A stretch of 64,000 nt of DNA from an uncultured Bacteroidales bacterium (GTDB lineage Bacteria; Bacteroidota; Bacteroidia; Bacteroidales; Muribaculaceae): assembly GCA_947176235.1 (NCBI GenBank), contig CAMWPM010000007.1, positions 1 to 64,000 on the forward strand, written 5' to 3'. Below, one piece after another: positions 47,674 through 55,576 of the stretch. Position 1 is the first letter of the stretch; each line of letters starts with the position of its first letter. A program made the position numbers and the translations under genes. The notes under the pieces are model-generated. The model was given only the letters and a program-made list of their open reading frames with translations. It was not told where the DNA came from and made no database searches.

Positions 47674-49125
47674 CTATGCCTGAGGACGGCGCCGCTTGAG
47701 CAGGAAATCAACGCTTTCACGAAATTCTCCTGACTTAAGGCAAGAAAGGATGAGGCAGTAGACCGCTGCTGCAGTGATGATCTTGACGATAAGTGATATG
47801 ACAGGCGATGTGATGGATTGTGCTGCAATCTGAGCACCGCCTGTCGCGATTAATGTGACGATGAGATAGGGCACTATGTCGGCGAGCATCTCACGCATGG
47901 TGTAGCCGATGTGACGGCGTGCAAAATATTGCCATACGAATAGCCATGAGATGTTGATCGTGACATAGACCATGAGCATACCGTGTAGCCCCAGACGGTA
48001 GCTCAGACAGATGGCAATCATCTGGCTCACGCCGGCGGCAATCGTGTTCCACATGTAAATTGACGGGCGGCCGATGCTGTTGAAGAGGTTGCCAAACAGA
48101 ATTCCGAGAGGAAGGAATGCTGCTCCGACACACAGCACCTGCATTACACCCACACTTTCCATCCATTTGTCTGATATAGTGATAACTATCAGCTGTTCTG
48201 CCACTATGGCGAGTCCGAACAGTGCAGGGAAACTCACAAATGACGTGAAACGAAATAGTTTGCGGAATACTCGAAGTGTGCGCTCCCGATCGTCGATAGT
48301 CTGTCGCAGGACAGGCTGCCCCACGCTATTGATCATTCCCACCAGCGTAGAATAACCCATCATGGTCCATTTGTTACCCTGAGTATAGAAGCCGGTTGTG
48401 ACCATGCCGTAGAATCGTCCGAGAATGACGGAAAACAGATTGTTGTTGACGTGGGTGAAGAGGGATGTGATTAGTTGCCGTGTGCTGAACGGGAGCATTG
48501 ACATAAGGGATTCCTTGTTGAAGGAGAGGGTGGGGCGGAAATCAGCTGCAAACCACATCAGAAGACATGAGCATCCGGAGTACGTCACCGTCTGCAGGGC
48601 TATTCCCCAGAAGCCCCAACCATTGTAAGCGCATGTCACTCCGGCTACTCCCGAGATTATCAGGCTGACGATCTGCAGCTGGCTCTGCTGTTTCACCATC
48701 AGATTGCGGAGGATGTAGGCGGCGGGGGTGGTGGAGAGTCCTCCAAACACAAATCCGAGAAAGAGGAAACGCGAAAGAGCGGTCATTTCCGGCTGTCGGT
48801 AGAATGCAGCGATGAGGGGTGCGAGGAAAAAGAGGATGGCATAGAGACCGATCGACATGACGAGGTTGAACCAGAACACAGCGTTGTAGTCGGCGTGGGT
48901 GACGTCGCGGCGGTTGACAATAGCAAGAGTGAAACCGCTCTCGCAGAGGAGGCGTGCGATAGCAGAGAAAATGGTCAGCGCACCGACCACTCCATAGTCG
49001 TCGGGGGTGAGGAGGCGTGCGAGGAATATTCCGAAAACGAGGTTGAGAAGCTGCATTGCCCCGTTGCCTATTCCCCCCCACAGCAGTCCTTTTGCCGTGC
49101 GTGATTTCAGTTCGTCTTTTTCCAT
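47674..49125 (-). CDS. Lipopolysaccharide/polysaccharide flippase (Wzx/MOP family)
   Basis: SRTAKGLLWGGIGNGAMQLLNLVFGIFLARLLTPDDYGVVGALTIFSAIA...; multipass hydrophobic protein. Confidence 0.88.
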   Translation of the reverse strand: MEKDELKSRTAKGLLWGGIGNGAMQLLNLVFGIFLARLLTPDDYGVVGALTIFSAIARLLCESGFTLAIVNRRDVTHADYNAVFWFNLVMSIGLYAILFFLAPLIAAFYRQPEMTALSRFLFLGFVFGGLSTTPAAYILRNLMVKQQSQLQIVSLIISGVAGVTCAYNGWGFWGIALQTVTYSGCSCLLMWFAADFRPTLSFNKESLMSMLPFSTRQLITSLFTHVNNNLFSVILGRFYGMVTTGFYTQGNKWTMMGYSTLVGMINSVGQPVLRQTIDDRERTLRVFRKLFRFTSFVSFPALFGLAIVAEQLIVITISDKWMESVGVMQVLCVGAAFLPLGILFGNLFNSIGRPSIYMWNTIAAGVSQMIAICLSYRLGLHGMLMVYVTINISWLFVWQYFARRHIGYTMREMLADIVPYLIVTLIATGGAQIAAQSITSPVISLIVKIITAAAVYCLILSCLKSGEFRESVDFLLKRRRPQA

Positions 49126-49132
49126 TGCTCCG

Positions 49133-49140
49133 CAAAGATA
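49133..49140 (-). promoter_or_regulatory. Putative -7 element immediately upstream of the flippase
   Basis: Reverse strand TATCTTTG ending only 7 bp before the ATG. Confidence 0.45.
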
Positions 49141-49180
49141 CGTAAATTTCCCGAGACATTGGATTTTGTATGCCCTGATG

Positions 49181-49212
49181 TTGCCCCAATTCAGTCGAAA
49201 TGATTACCTTTG
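49181..49212 (+). promoter_or_regulatory. Putative promoter for the aminotransferase-ssb unit
   Basis: TTG-N21-TACCTTTG. Confidence 0.6.
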
Positions 49213-49257
49213 CAATGAATTAACGATTACGCAGTTTTTTTTTAAACTTTACCTGAA

Positions 49258-50394
49258 ATGAAACTTTTTGACGTATATCCTCTTTTTGACGTAGCAATTG
49301 TGAGCGGACGCGGATGTCAAATCCGTGACTCTCACGGCACTGAGTATCTTGACCTCTACGGTGGTCATGCAGTAATTTCTGTGGGTCACGCCCATCCTGT
49401 CTATGTCAAGGCGGTATCCGATCAGGTGGCTAAACTCGGATTCTACAGCAATTCAGTGATTAACCCTCTCCAGCAGGAGCTCGCCGACAGACTCGGTAAA
49501 GTTTCGGGATATGATGACTATCAGCTTTTCCTGATCAATTCGGGTGCAGAGGCAAATGAAAATGCTATGAAGCTTGCCTCCTTCCACACCGGACGCCGAC
49601 GCGTCATAGCATTTGACAAGGCTTTCCACGGACGTACGTCAGCTGCCGTCGAAGCGACCGATAATCCCAAGATCGTGGCTCCCCTTAATGCCAATGGTAA
49701 CGTTACGTTCGTCACTCTCGGTGACATCGAAGCTGTGGAGCGAGAGATCGCCAAAGGAGATGTGGCGGCTGTGATTGTCGAAGGTATTCAGGGTGTGGGA
49801 GGAATTCGTATCCCGACTGATGATTTCCTACGTCAGCTGCGCGATCTTACTAAACGTGAGGGTGTGGTGCTTATTGCCGACGAGATTCAGTCGGGCTATG
49901 GACGATCCGGAAAATTCTTCGCTCATCAGTACGCCGGCATACGCCCGGACATGATTACCGTCGCAAAAGGTATCGCGAACGGTTTCCCTATGGGTGGCGT
50001 GCTAATTTCACCTGAGTTCAAACCCGTCTACGGTCAGCTCGGCACTACATTCGGTGGCAATCATCTTGCCTGTGCAGCTGCTATCGCCGTTCTCAAGATT
50101 TTTGAGGAAGAGAATCTCGTGGAGAATGCAGGGCTCGTGGGTGATTATCTCCTTGAAGCTCTCAAGGGCTTGCCCGGAGTCAAAGAGGTGAGGGGACGCG
50201 GACTTATGATCGGCATCGAGATGCAGGAGCCGGTCAAGGCGCTCCGTAAGCATCTTATTGACGTTGAACATGTGTTCACCGGTGTTTCCGGTACTAATGT
50301 TATCCGTCTTCTTCCGCCTCTCTGCCTCACCATGGAAGAGGCAAAGGATTTTGTCGCACGTTTCACCCGCGCTCTTGCCAATGTCGGTGAATAA
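49258..50394 (+). CDS. Class III PLP aminotransferase, acetylornithine aminotransferase-like
   Basis: YLDLYGGHAVISVGHAHP, FLINSGAEANENAMKLA, VLIADEIQSGYGRSGKFFAHQ, TVAKGIANGFPMGG (PLP lysine). Confidence 0.87.
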   Translation: MKLFDVYPLFDVAIVSGRGCQIRDSHGTEYLDLYGGHAVISVGHAHPVYVKAVSDQVAKLGFYSNSVINPLQQELADRLGKVSGYDDYQLFLINSGAEANENAMKLASFHTGRRRVIAFDKAFHGRTSAAVEATDNPKIVAPLNANGNVTFVTLGDIEAVEREIAKGDVAAVIVEGIQGVGGIRIPTDDFLRQLRDLTKREGVVLIADEIQSGYGRSGKFFAHQYAGIRPDMITVAKGIANGFPMGGVLISPEFKPVYGQLGTTFGGNHLACAAAIAVLKIFEEENLVENAGLVGDYLLEALKGLPGVKEVRGRGLMIGIEMQEPVKALRKHLIDVEHVFTGVSGTNVIRLLPPLCLTMEEAKDFVARFTRALANVGE

Positions 50395-50722
50395 GGTGAT
50401 TTTGGTGGGAAATGTCGGCAGAAAACCTGAGATACGGTATGTCGGCAACCGTCCTGTCGCCACTTTCTCTCTCGCCACCACCGAGCGTGCCTACACCACG
50501 GCGTCGGGCACAACTATGCCTGAACGCACCGAATGGCATAATATCGTGATGTGGGATGGTGCCGCCGAGACTGCCGAACGCTATATCGACAAGGGAACTA
50601 AACTCTATATCGAGGGAAAACTCCGCACCCGCGCCTGGAATGATTCCAATGCGATCAAGCGCACAACTACTGAAATAATAGTGGAGAACTTCGACATTCT
50701 GTCTCGCAACAATCCGGTATAA
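50381..50722 (+). CDS. ssb: Single-stranded DNA-binding protein
   Basis: MSVNKVILVGNVGRKPEIRYVGNRPVATFSLATTERAY...RTEWHNIVMWDGAAETAERYIDKGTKLYIEGKLRTRAW; ATG at 50381 instead of the long track start. Confidence 0.92.
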   Translation: MSVNKVILVGNVGRKPEIRYVGNRPVATFSLATTERAYTTASGTTMPERTEWHNIVMWDGAAETAERYIDKGTKLYIEGKLRTRAWNDSNAIKRTTTEIIVENFDILSRNNPV

Positions 50723-50742
50723 ATCACCTTTTTGGATATAAC

Positions 50743-50780
50743 AAAAAGAGACCCGTCGGCGCATGCGACGGGTCTCTTTT
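50743..50780. terminator. Bidirectional terminator between ssb and rnr
   Basis: AAAAGAGACCCGTCG-GCGCATG-CGACGGGTCTCTTTT inverted repeat between convergent genes. Confidence 0.85.
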
Positions 50781-50809
50781 CTGTTTTGTAATTGTCTCGG
50801 TAATAATTC

Positions 50810-53110
50810 TTAACGGCGGGATTTCTTTCCTACGCCGGTTTTGCCGTGGGAGGAGCGACCGGAGGAAGTGTGGCGGGAGGATTTTCTGGACGATTTACCG
50901 GGACCGCCGCTTCTCAGTGCCTGTGACACGCTCATTGTCTTGCCCAGATCATCTTCGTCCTGACGGGCGAGGCGGGGATCAACGAGAGCGAAATCGAGTT
51001 GTTTCTTTTCAAGGTTTGCACGTGCCACTCTCACCTTCACCTTGTCGCCGAGGCGGAAGCGGATATTCTTTCTGCGTCCGACCAGACAATAGTTTTTCTC
51101 GTCGAACTCGTAGAAGTCGTTGGTGATGTCGCGGATAGGCACAAGACCCTCGCACTTGTTATCGTCCAGTTCGACATAGAATCCCCACTCTGTCACACCT
51201 GAAATCATACCCTCAAACACTTCATCCATGTGATCCTTCATGTATTCCACCTGCTTGTATTTGATCGAGGCGCGTTCGGCGTTGGCAGCAAGCTGCTCCA
51301 TGTCGCTGGAATGTTTGCACTCGTCCTCAAGCTTTGAAAGATTGACACTTCGGCCGCCGTCGAGATAGCGCTCCAGCAGTCGGTGTACCATCATGTCGGG
51401 GTAGCGGCGGATGGGGGAGGTGAAATGGGTGTAGTAGTCAAATCCCAGACCATAATGTCCGATATTTTCCGTCGTGTAGATGGCTTTAGCCATTGAACGG
51501 ATGGCGAGGGTGGAGAGGAAATTTTCCTCGCCCTTCCCCTTTACGTCCTTGAGCATTTTGTTGATTGAGCGGTTGACCTCGCGGGGGGAGCCTGAGGAGC
51601 GAACCTTATAGCCGAAGGTGCGTGCGAGGGTGGAAAGATCGAGAAGTTTGGTGGGATCGGGCATGTCGTGAACGCGATAGACGAATGCTTTAGCCTTTTT
51701 GTTCTTTCCTTTGACGGATCCAATAGCCTGTGCTACAGTGCGGTTGGCAAGTAGCATAAATTCCTCGATAAGCTTGTTGGCATCTTTCGATTCCTTGAAA
51801 TAGACACCGGTGGGGTGTCCGTCTTTATCAATGTCAAAACGCACTTCCACGCGGTCAAAATCCACAGAACCGTTTTCGTAGCGTTTTTCACGCAGGATTT
51901 TGGCAAGACGGTCAAGTGTGAGGATTTCCTTGGCGAAATCTCCCTTCCCGGTCTCAATTACATCCTGTGCCTCCTCATAGGTGAAGCGACGGTCGGAGCG
52001 CGTGACTGTGCGGGCAATACGGGAGTTGAGCACTTCACCTTTGTCATTCATCTCAAAAATGCAGGAGAAGGTTAGTTTGTCCTCGTCGGGACGGAGCGAA
52101 CAGATACCGTTGGAAAGATGCTCAGGCAGCATCGGCACGACACGATCGACAAGATAGACGGAAGTGGCGCGCTTCTGTGCCTCGCGGTCAAGAGCGGTGT
52201 CAGGTTTGACATAATGCGTAACATCGGCAATGTGCACGCCTATCTCCCAATTGCCGTTGGGGAGGCGGCGGATAGAGAGCGCGTCATCGAAATCCTTAGC
52301 ATCCTTGGGGTCGATGGTGAACGTGGTGACCCCGCGCATGTCCTCACGGGCGGCAATAACTTCATCAGTGATACCGGCGTCAATTTTCTCAGCAGCTTTC
52401 TCCACTGCTTCCGGATAGTGATAGGGGAGACCATACTCGGCGAGAATAGCATGAATCTCAGCGTTATTCTCACCTGTTTTTCCGAGAATATCGATTACCT
52501 CCCCTTTCGGGTTCTTAGCATCGTCGGGCCAGTCGGTGATGCGTACCACAGCCTTGTCACCGGTCACTCCGCCTTTGAGCTTTGAGCGTGGGATGAAAAT
52601 GTCGGTGGCGAGATATTTTGAGTCGGTAAGGAGGTATGCGAAATGTTTGTCAACTTTGAGTGTACCGATAAACGTCTGGTCTTTCTTTTCAAGAATTTTG
52701 GTGACCTCGGCTTCAGCTTCCTGCCCCGGAGTGCGGGCTGCTATCGTGATTGCCACGCGGTCGCCGTTAAGGGCATGCATGGAATTGCGTTCCGCTACAA
52801 ATATTGTCTCTCCGTCCTCATCGGTAATGACGGAGTTTTTGCCGTTGGAGCGGCGTACGAAGGTTCCGGTAGCCACGTTGTCGCGTTTAAGCGGTTTGTA
52901 TTTACCCGGTGTAACCTCAACAATGTCGCCTTCAATCGCAAGATTTTCAAGGATAACTGCTATTTCTCCCTGGGTGATGGGGGCGGATGCTCCGATAGCG
53001 TGAGCCACCTGTTTGTAATTGAACGTGGCGTTGCCGGTGTGAGCAGCAATGTATTCTTTGACCTGTGCCGTCAGGCGGTCAAACTTTTTTGTCGTGTGTG
53101 AACGTGCCAT
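50810..53110 (-). CDS. rnr: Ribonuclease R
   Basis: RNB domain (TFTIDPKDAKDFDDALSIRRLPNGNWEIGVHIADVTHYV), CSD and S1 domains, basic Ser/Arg-rich tail. Confidence 0.93.
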   Translation of the reverse strand: MARSHTTKKFDRLTAQVKEYIAAHTGNATFNYKQVAHAIGASAPITQGEIAVILENLAIEGDIVEVTPGKYKPLKRDNVATGTFVRRSNGKNSVITDEDGETIFVAERNSMHALNGDRVAITIAARTPGQEAEAEVTKILEKKDQTFIGTLKVDKHFAYLLTDSKYLATDIFIPRSKLKGGVTGDKAVVRITDWPDDAKNPKGEVIDILGKTGENNAEIHAILAEYGLPYHYPEAVEKAAEKIDAGITDEVIAAREDMRGVTTFTIDPKDAKDFDDALSIRRLPNGNWEIGVHIADVTHYVKPDTALDREAQKRATSVYLVDRVVPMLPEHLSNGICSLRPDEDKLTFSCIFEMNDKGEVLNSRIARTVTRSDRRFTYEEAQDVIETGKGDFAKEILTLDRLAKILREKRYENGSVDFDRVEVRFDIDKDGHPTGVYFKESKDANKLIEEFMLLANRTVAQAIGSVKGKNKKAKAFVYRVHDMPDPTKLLDLSTLARTFGYKVRSSGSPREVNRSINKMLKDVKGKGEENFLSTLAIRSMAKAIYTTENIGHYGLGFDYYTHFTSPIRRYPDMMVHRLLERYLDGGRSVNLSKLEDECKHSSDMEQLAANAERASIKYKQVEYMKDHMDEVFEGMISGVTEWGFYVELDDNKCEGLVPIRDITNDFYEFDEKNYCLVGRRKNIRFRLGDKVKVRVARANLEKKQLDFALVDPRLARQDEDDLGKTMSVSQALRSGGPGKSSRKSSRHTSSGRSSHGKTGVGKKSRR

Positions 53111-53236
53111 AAGAATGTGTGTCGTAGTTGTTGATACGTGGTGAATTATGTCGAAATCGAGTCAGAGAAGAATACATCTGCCATCGATTAATTATCATTA
53201 TAACAACTGCTTGGGGCAGAATGTTTAAATAAGCGA

Positions 53237-53280
53237 AGCCGGAGGCATCAGCAAGTCGTTGGGATGCTGAGCCTCCGGCT
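53237..53280. terminator. Hairpin between gyrB and rnr, possible weak terminator
   Basis: AAGCCGGAGGC...GCCTCCGGCT inverted repeat downstream of the gyrB stop; U-tract poor. Confidence 0.45.
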
Positions 53281-53324
53281 CGTGAGCGGGGGATATTGAC
53301 GGTAAAAATCCGCTGTAGCCTTTA

Positions 53325-55256
53325 TCAGGCGTCGATATTGGCGTAATTGGCGTTGGCTTCGATGAAATCGCGGCGCGGAGCGACATCCTCGCCCATCAGC
53401 ATCGAGAAGATGCGATCAGCTTCGGCTGCATCAGAGATGTTGACCTGCTTAAGTAGCCGTTGGTTGGGATCCATGGTAGTGTCGCGGAGTTCCTGTGCGC
53501 TCATCTCGCCGAGACCTTTGTAACGCTGTACTTTGGTCTTGTCGCCATACTTTGCTATGAACTGCTGCACTTGAGCGTCGGTCCAGCAATATTCCTCCTG
53601 CTTGCCACGCACGCACTTGTAAAGAGGGGGAGTGGCGAGGTAAAGGTAGCCGTTTTCGATTACGGGACGCATGCGGCGGAAGAAGAATGTCATAAGAAGC
53701 GTTGCGATGTGGGCACCGTCAACGTCGGCATCGGTCATGATGATGATCTTGTGGTAGGCAAGTTTGGTGAGGTTGGCCTCCTTGGGATCGTCGGGAGTAC
53801 CGATTGTGACGCGCATTGCCTGGAACAGGTTGGTGATTTCTTCGTTGTCAAAGATTTTGTGCTCCATGGCTTTCTCCACGTTGAGGATTTTGCCTCGGAG
53901 GGGAAGAATTGCCTGGAACTGACGGTCACGACCCTGTTTTGCCGTTCCGCCTGCGGAATCACCCTCGACTATGAATAATTCGCAATCTTCAGCGTGACGA
54001 GAAGAGCAGTCGGCGAGTTTGCCGGGGAGACCGCCTCCGCTGAGAGGAGACTTACGTTGCACTTTCTGACGGGCATTATAGGCGGCATGGCGTGCCTGGG
54101 CGGCGAGAATCACTTTGTCAACAATCGTACGTGCCTGCTTGGGATGCTCTTCAAGATAGTTGCCGAGAGCGTCGCTGACGGCAGTCTGCACGGCACCGAT
54201 AACTTCGTTATTGCCGAGTTTGGTTTTCGTCTGACCCTCGAACTGGGGTTCCATGACTTTTACGGAGATGACAGCTGTCAGACCCTCGCGGAAGTCATCG
54301 CTTGCAATCTCCACCTTGGCTTTTTCAAGAAGCTTTTTTTCGTCGGCGTATTTCTTGAGTGTGGAGGTCAGACCACGGCGGAAGCCGGTGAGGTGTGTGC
54401 CACCCTCTATCGTGTTGATGTTGTTGACGTAGGAGTAGATATTCTCATTGTATGTGTTGTTGTAGGTCAGCGCCACTTCCACGGGAATGCCCTGACGCTC
54501 TGTGGAGAGGTGGATGACGTCCCCAATTAGGGATTCCTTGTTGGAGTCGATGTAGCGCACAAATTCATTGAGCCCCTCGGCAGAATAGAATGTCTCGGTC
54601 CGGGGATTGCCTTCGGCGTCAAGATCGCGGCGGTCGGTAAGCGTCAGCGTGATGCCGGCATTCAGGTAGGCGAGATCGCGGAGACGATTGGCGAGAGTAG
54701 AGTATTCGTATTCAGTATGGGTGAAGATAGAGGCGTCGGGTTTAAATGTTATTGAAGTTCCGGTCGTCTCGGATTCGCCGATAATCTCTACAGAGGTGGT
54801 AGGCTTACCGCAACTGTATTCCTGCATGTAGATGTGACCCTGACGGCGCACTTCGGCACGGAGATATGTGGAGAGTGCGTTAACGCAGCTGACACCTACG
54901 CCATGAAGACCGCCGGAAACTTTATAGGAGCCCTTGTCAAATTTACCGCCTGCGTGAAGGACAGTAAGCACGACTTCAAGTGCCGATTTATGTTCTTTCT
55001 CATGCATGTCGACAGGGATACCACGTCCGTCGTCAACCACGGTTATGGAGTTGTCGGGATTGATGGTCACTTCGATGTGAGAAGCGAATCCGGCGAGGGC
55101 TTCGTCGATCGAGTTGTCGACTACCTCGTAGACGAGGTGGTGGAGACCTTTGGCGCTGATGTCACCGATATACATGGCGGGACGCTTGCGCACAGCCTCA
55201 AGCCCTTCGAGAACTTGAATATTACTGGCGCTATATTCTTCCTTGTTTTCTTCCAT
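53325..55256 (-). CDS. gyrB: DNA gyrase subunit B
   Basis: NIQVLEGLEAVRKRPAMYIGDISAKGLHHLVYEVVDNSIDEALAG, SGGLHGVGVSCVNALS, LFIVEGDSAGGTAKQGRDRQFQAILPLRGKILNVEKA. Confidence 0.95.
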   Translation of the reverse strand: MEENKEEYSASNIQVLEGLEAVRKRPAMYIGDISAKGLHHLVYEVVDNSIDEALAGFASHIEVTINPDNSITVVDDGRGIPVDMHEKEHKSALEVVLTVLHAGGKFDKGSYKVSGGLHGVGVSCVNALSTYLRAEVRRQGHIYMQEYSCGKPTTSVEIIGESETTGTSITFKPDASIFTHTEYEYSTLANRLRDLAYLNAGITLTLTDRRDLDAEGNPRTETFYSAEGLNEFVRYIDSNKESLIGDVIHLSTERQGIPVEVALTYNNTYNENIYSYVNNINTIEGGTHLTGFRRGLTSTLKKYADEKKLLEKAKVEIASDDFREGLTAVISVKVMEPQFEGQTKTKLGNNEVIGAVQTAVSDALGNYLEEHPKQARTIVDKVILAAQARHAAYNARQKVQRKSPLSGGGLPGKLADCSSRHAEDCELFIVEGDSAGGTAKQGRDRQFQAILPLRGKILNVEKAMEHKIFDNEEITNLFQAMRVTIGTPDDPKEANLTKLAYHKIIIMTDADVDGAHIATLLMTFFFRRMRPVIENGYLYLATPPLYKCVRGKQEEYCWTDAQVQQFIAKYGDKTKVQRYKGLGEMSAQELRDTTMDPNQRLLKQVNISDAAEADRIFSMLMGEDVAPRRDFIEANANYANIDA

Positions 55257-55357
55257 TTAGATGAATGTCAATTGATTACTATTGGACTAAACGGCATGCG
55301 GACCGAGTGATGTACGGAAGAGGTTCAGTCCTGCTGAATATGCCTGAATTTTCGATA

Positions 55358-55389
55358 CAAAGATACGAAAAAAATCGGGATGGAGCAAA
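55358..55389 (-). promoter_or_regulatory. Putative promoter for gyrB
   Basis: Reverse strand TTTG-N20-TATCTTTG. Confidence 0.6.
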
Positions 55390-55470
55390 TGAGAGCGAAG
55401 GAAAAATTGGGGTAAAATTCCCCCTCGCGTTATTATATATTAAAAGTTTTTTTAATTGGATTGTAGTTGC

Positions 55471-55478
55471 TATCTTTG
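55471..55478 (+). promoter_or_regulatory. Putative -7 element upstream of the lptD-like gene
   Basis: TATCTTTG, about 100 bp upstream of the start. Confidence 0.5.
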
Positions 55479-55576
55479 CACCCTGATTGTGCTCTCCCGG
55501 GATCATGGTTTACACCTGTTTCACCGGTTAATTCCAGCGGTAGGAGAGCTCAAAATCTTGCTAAAGCATAGTCCAA

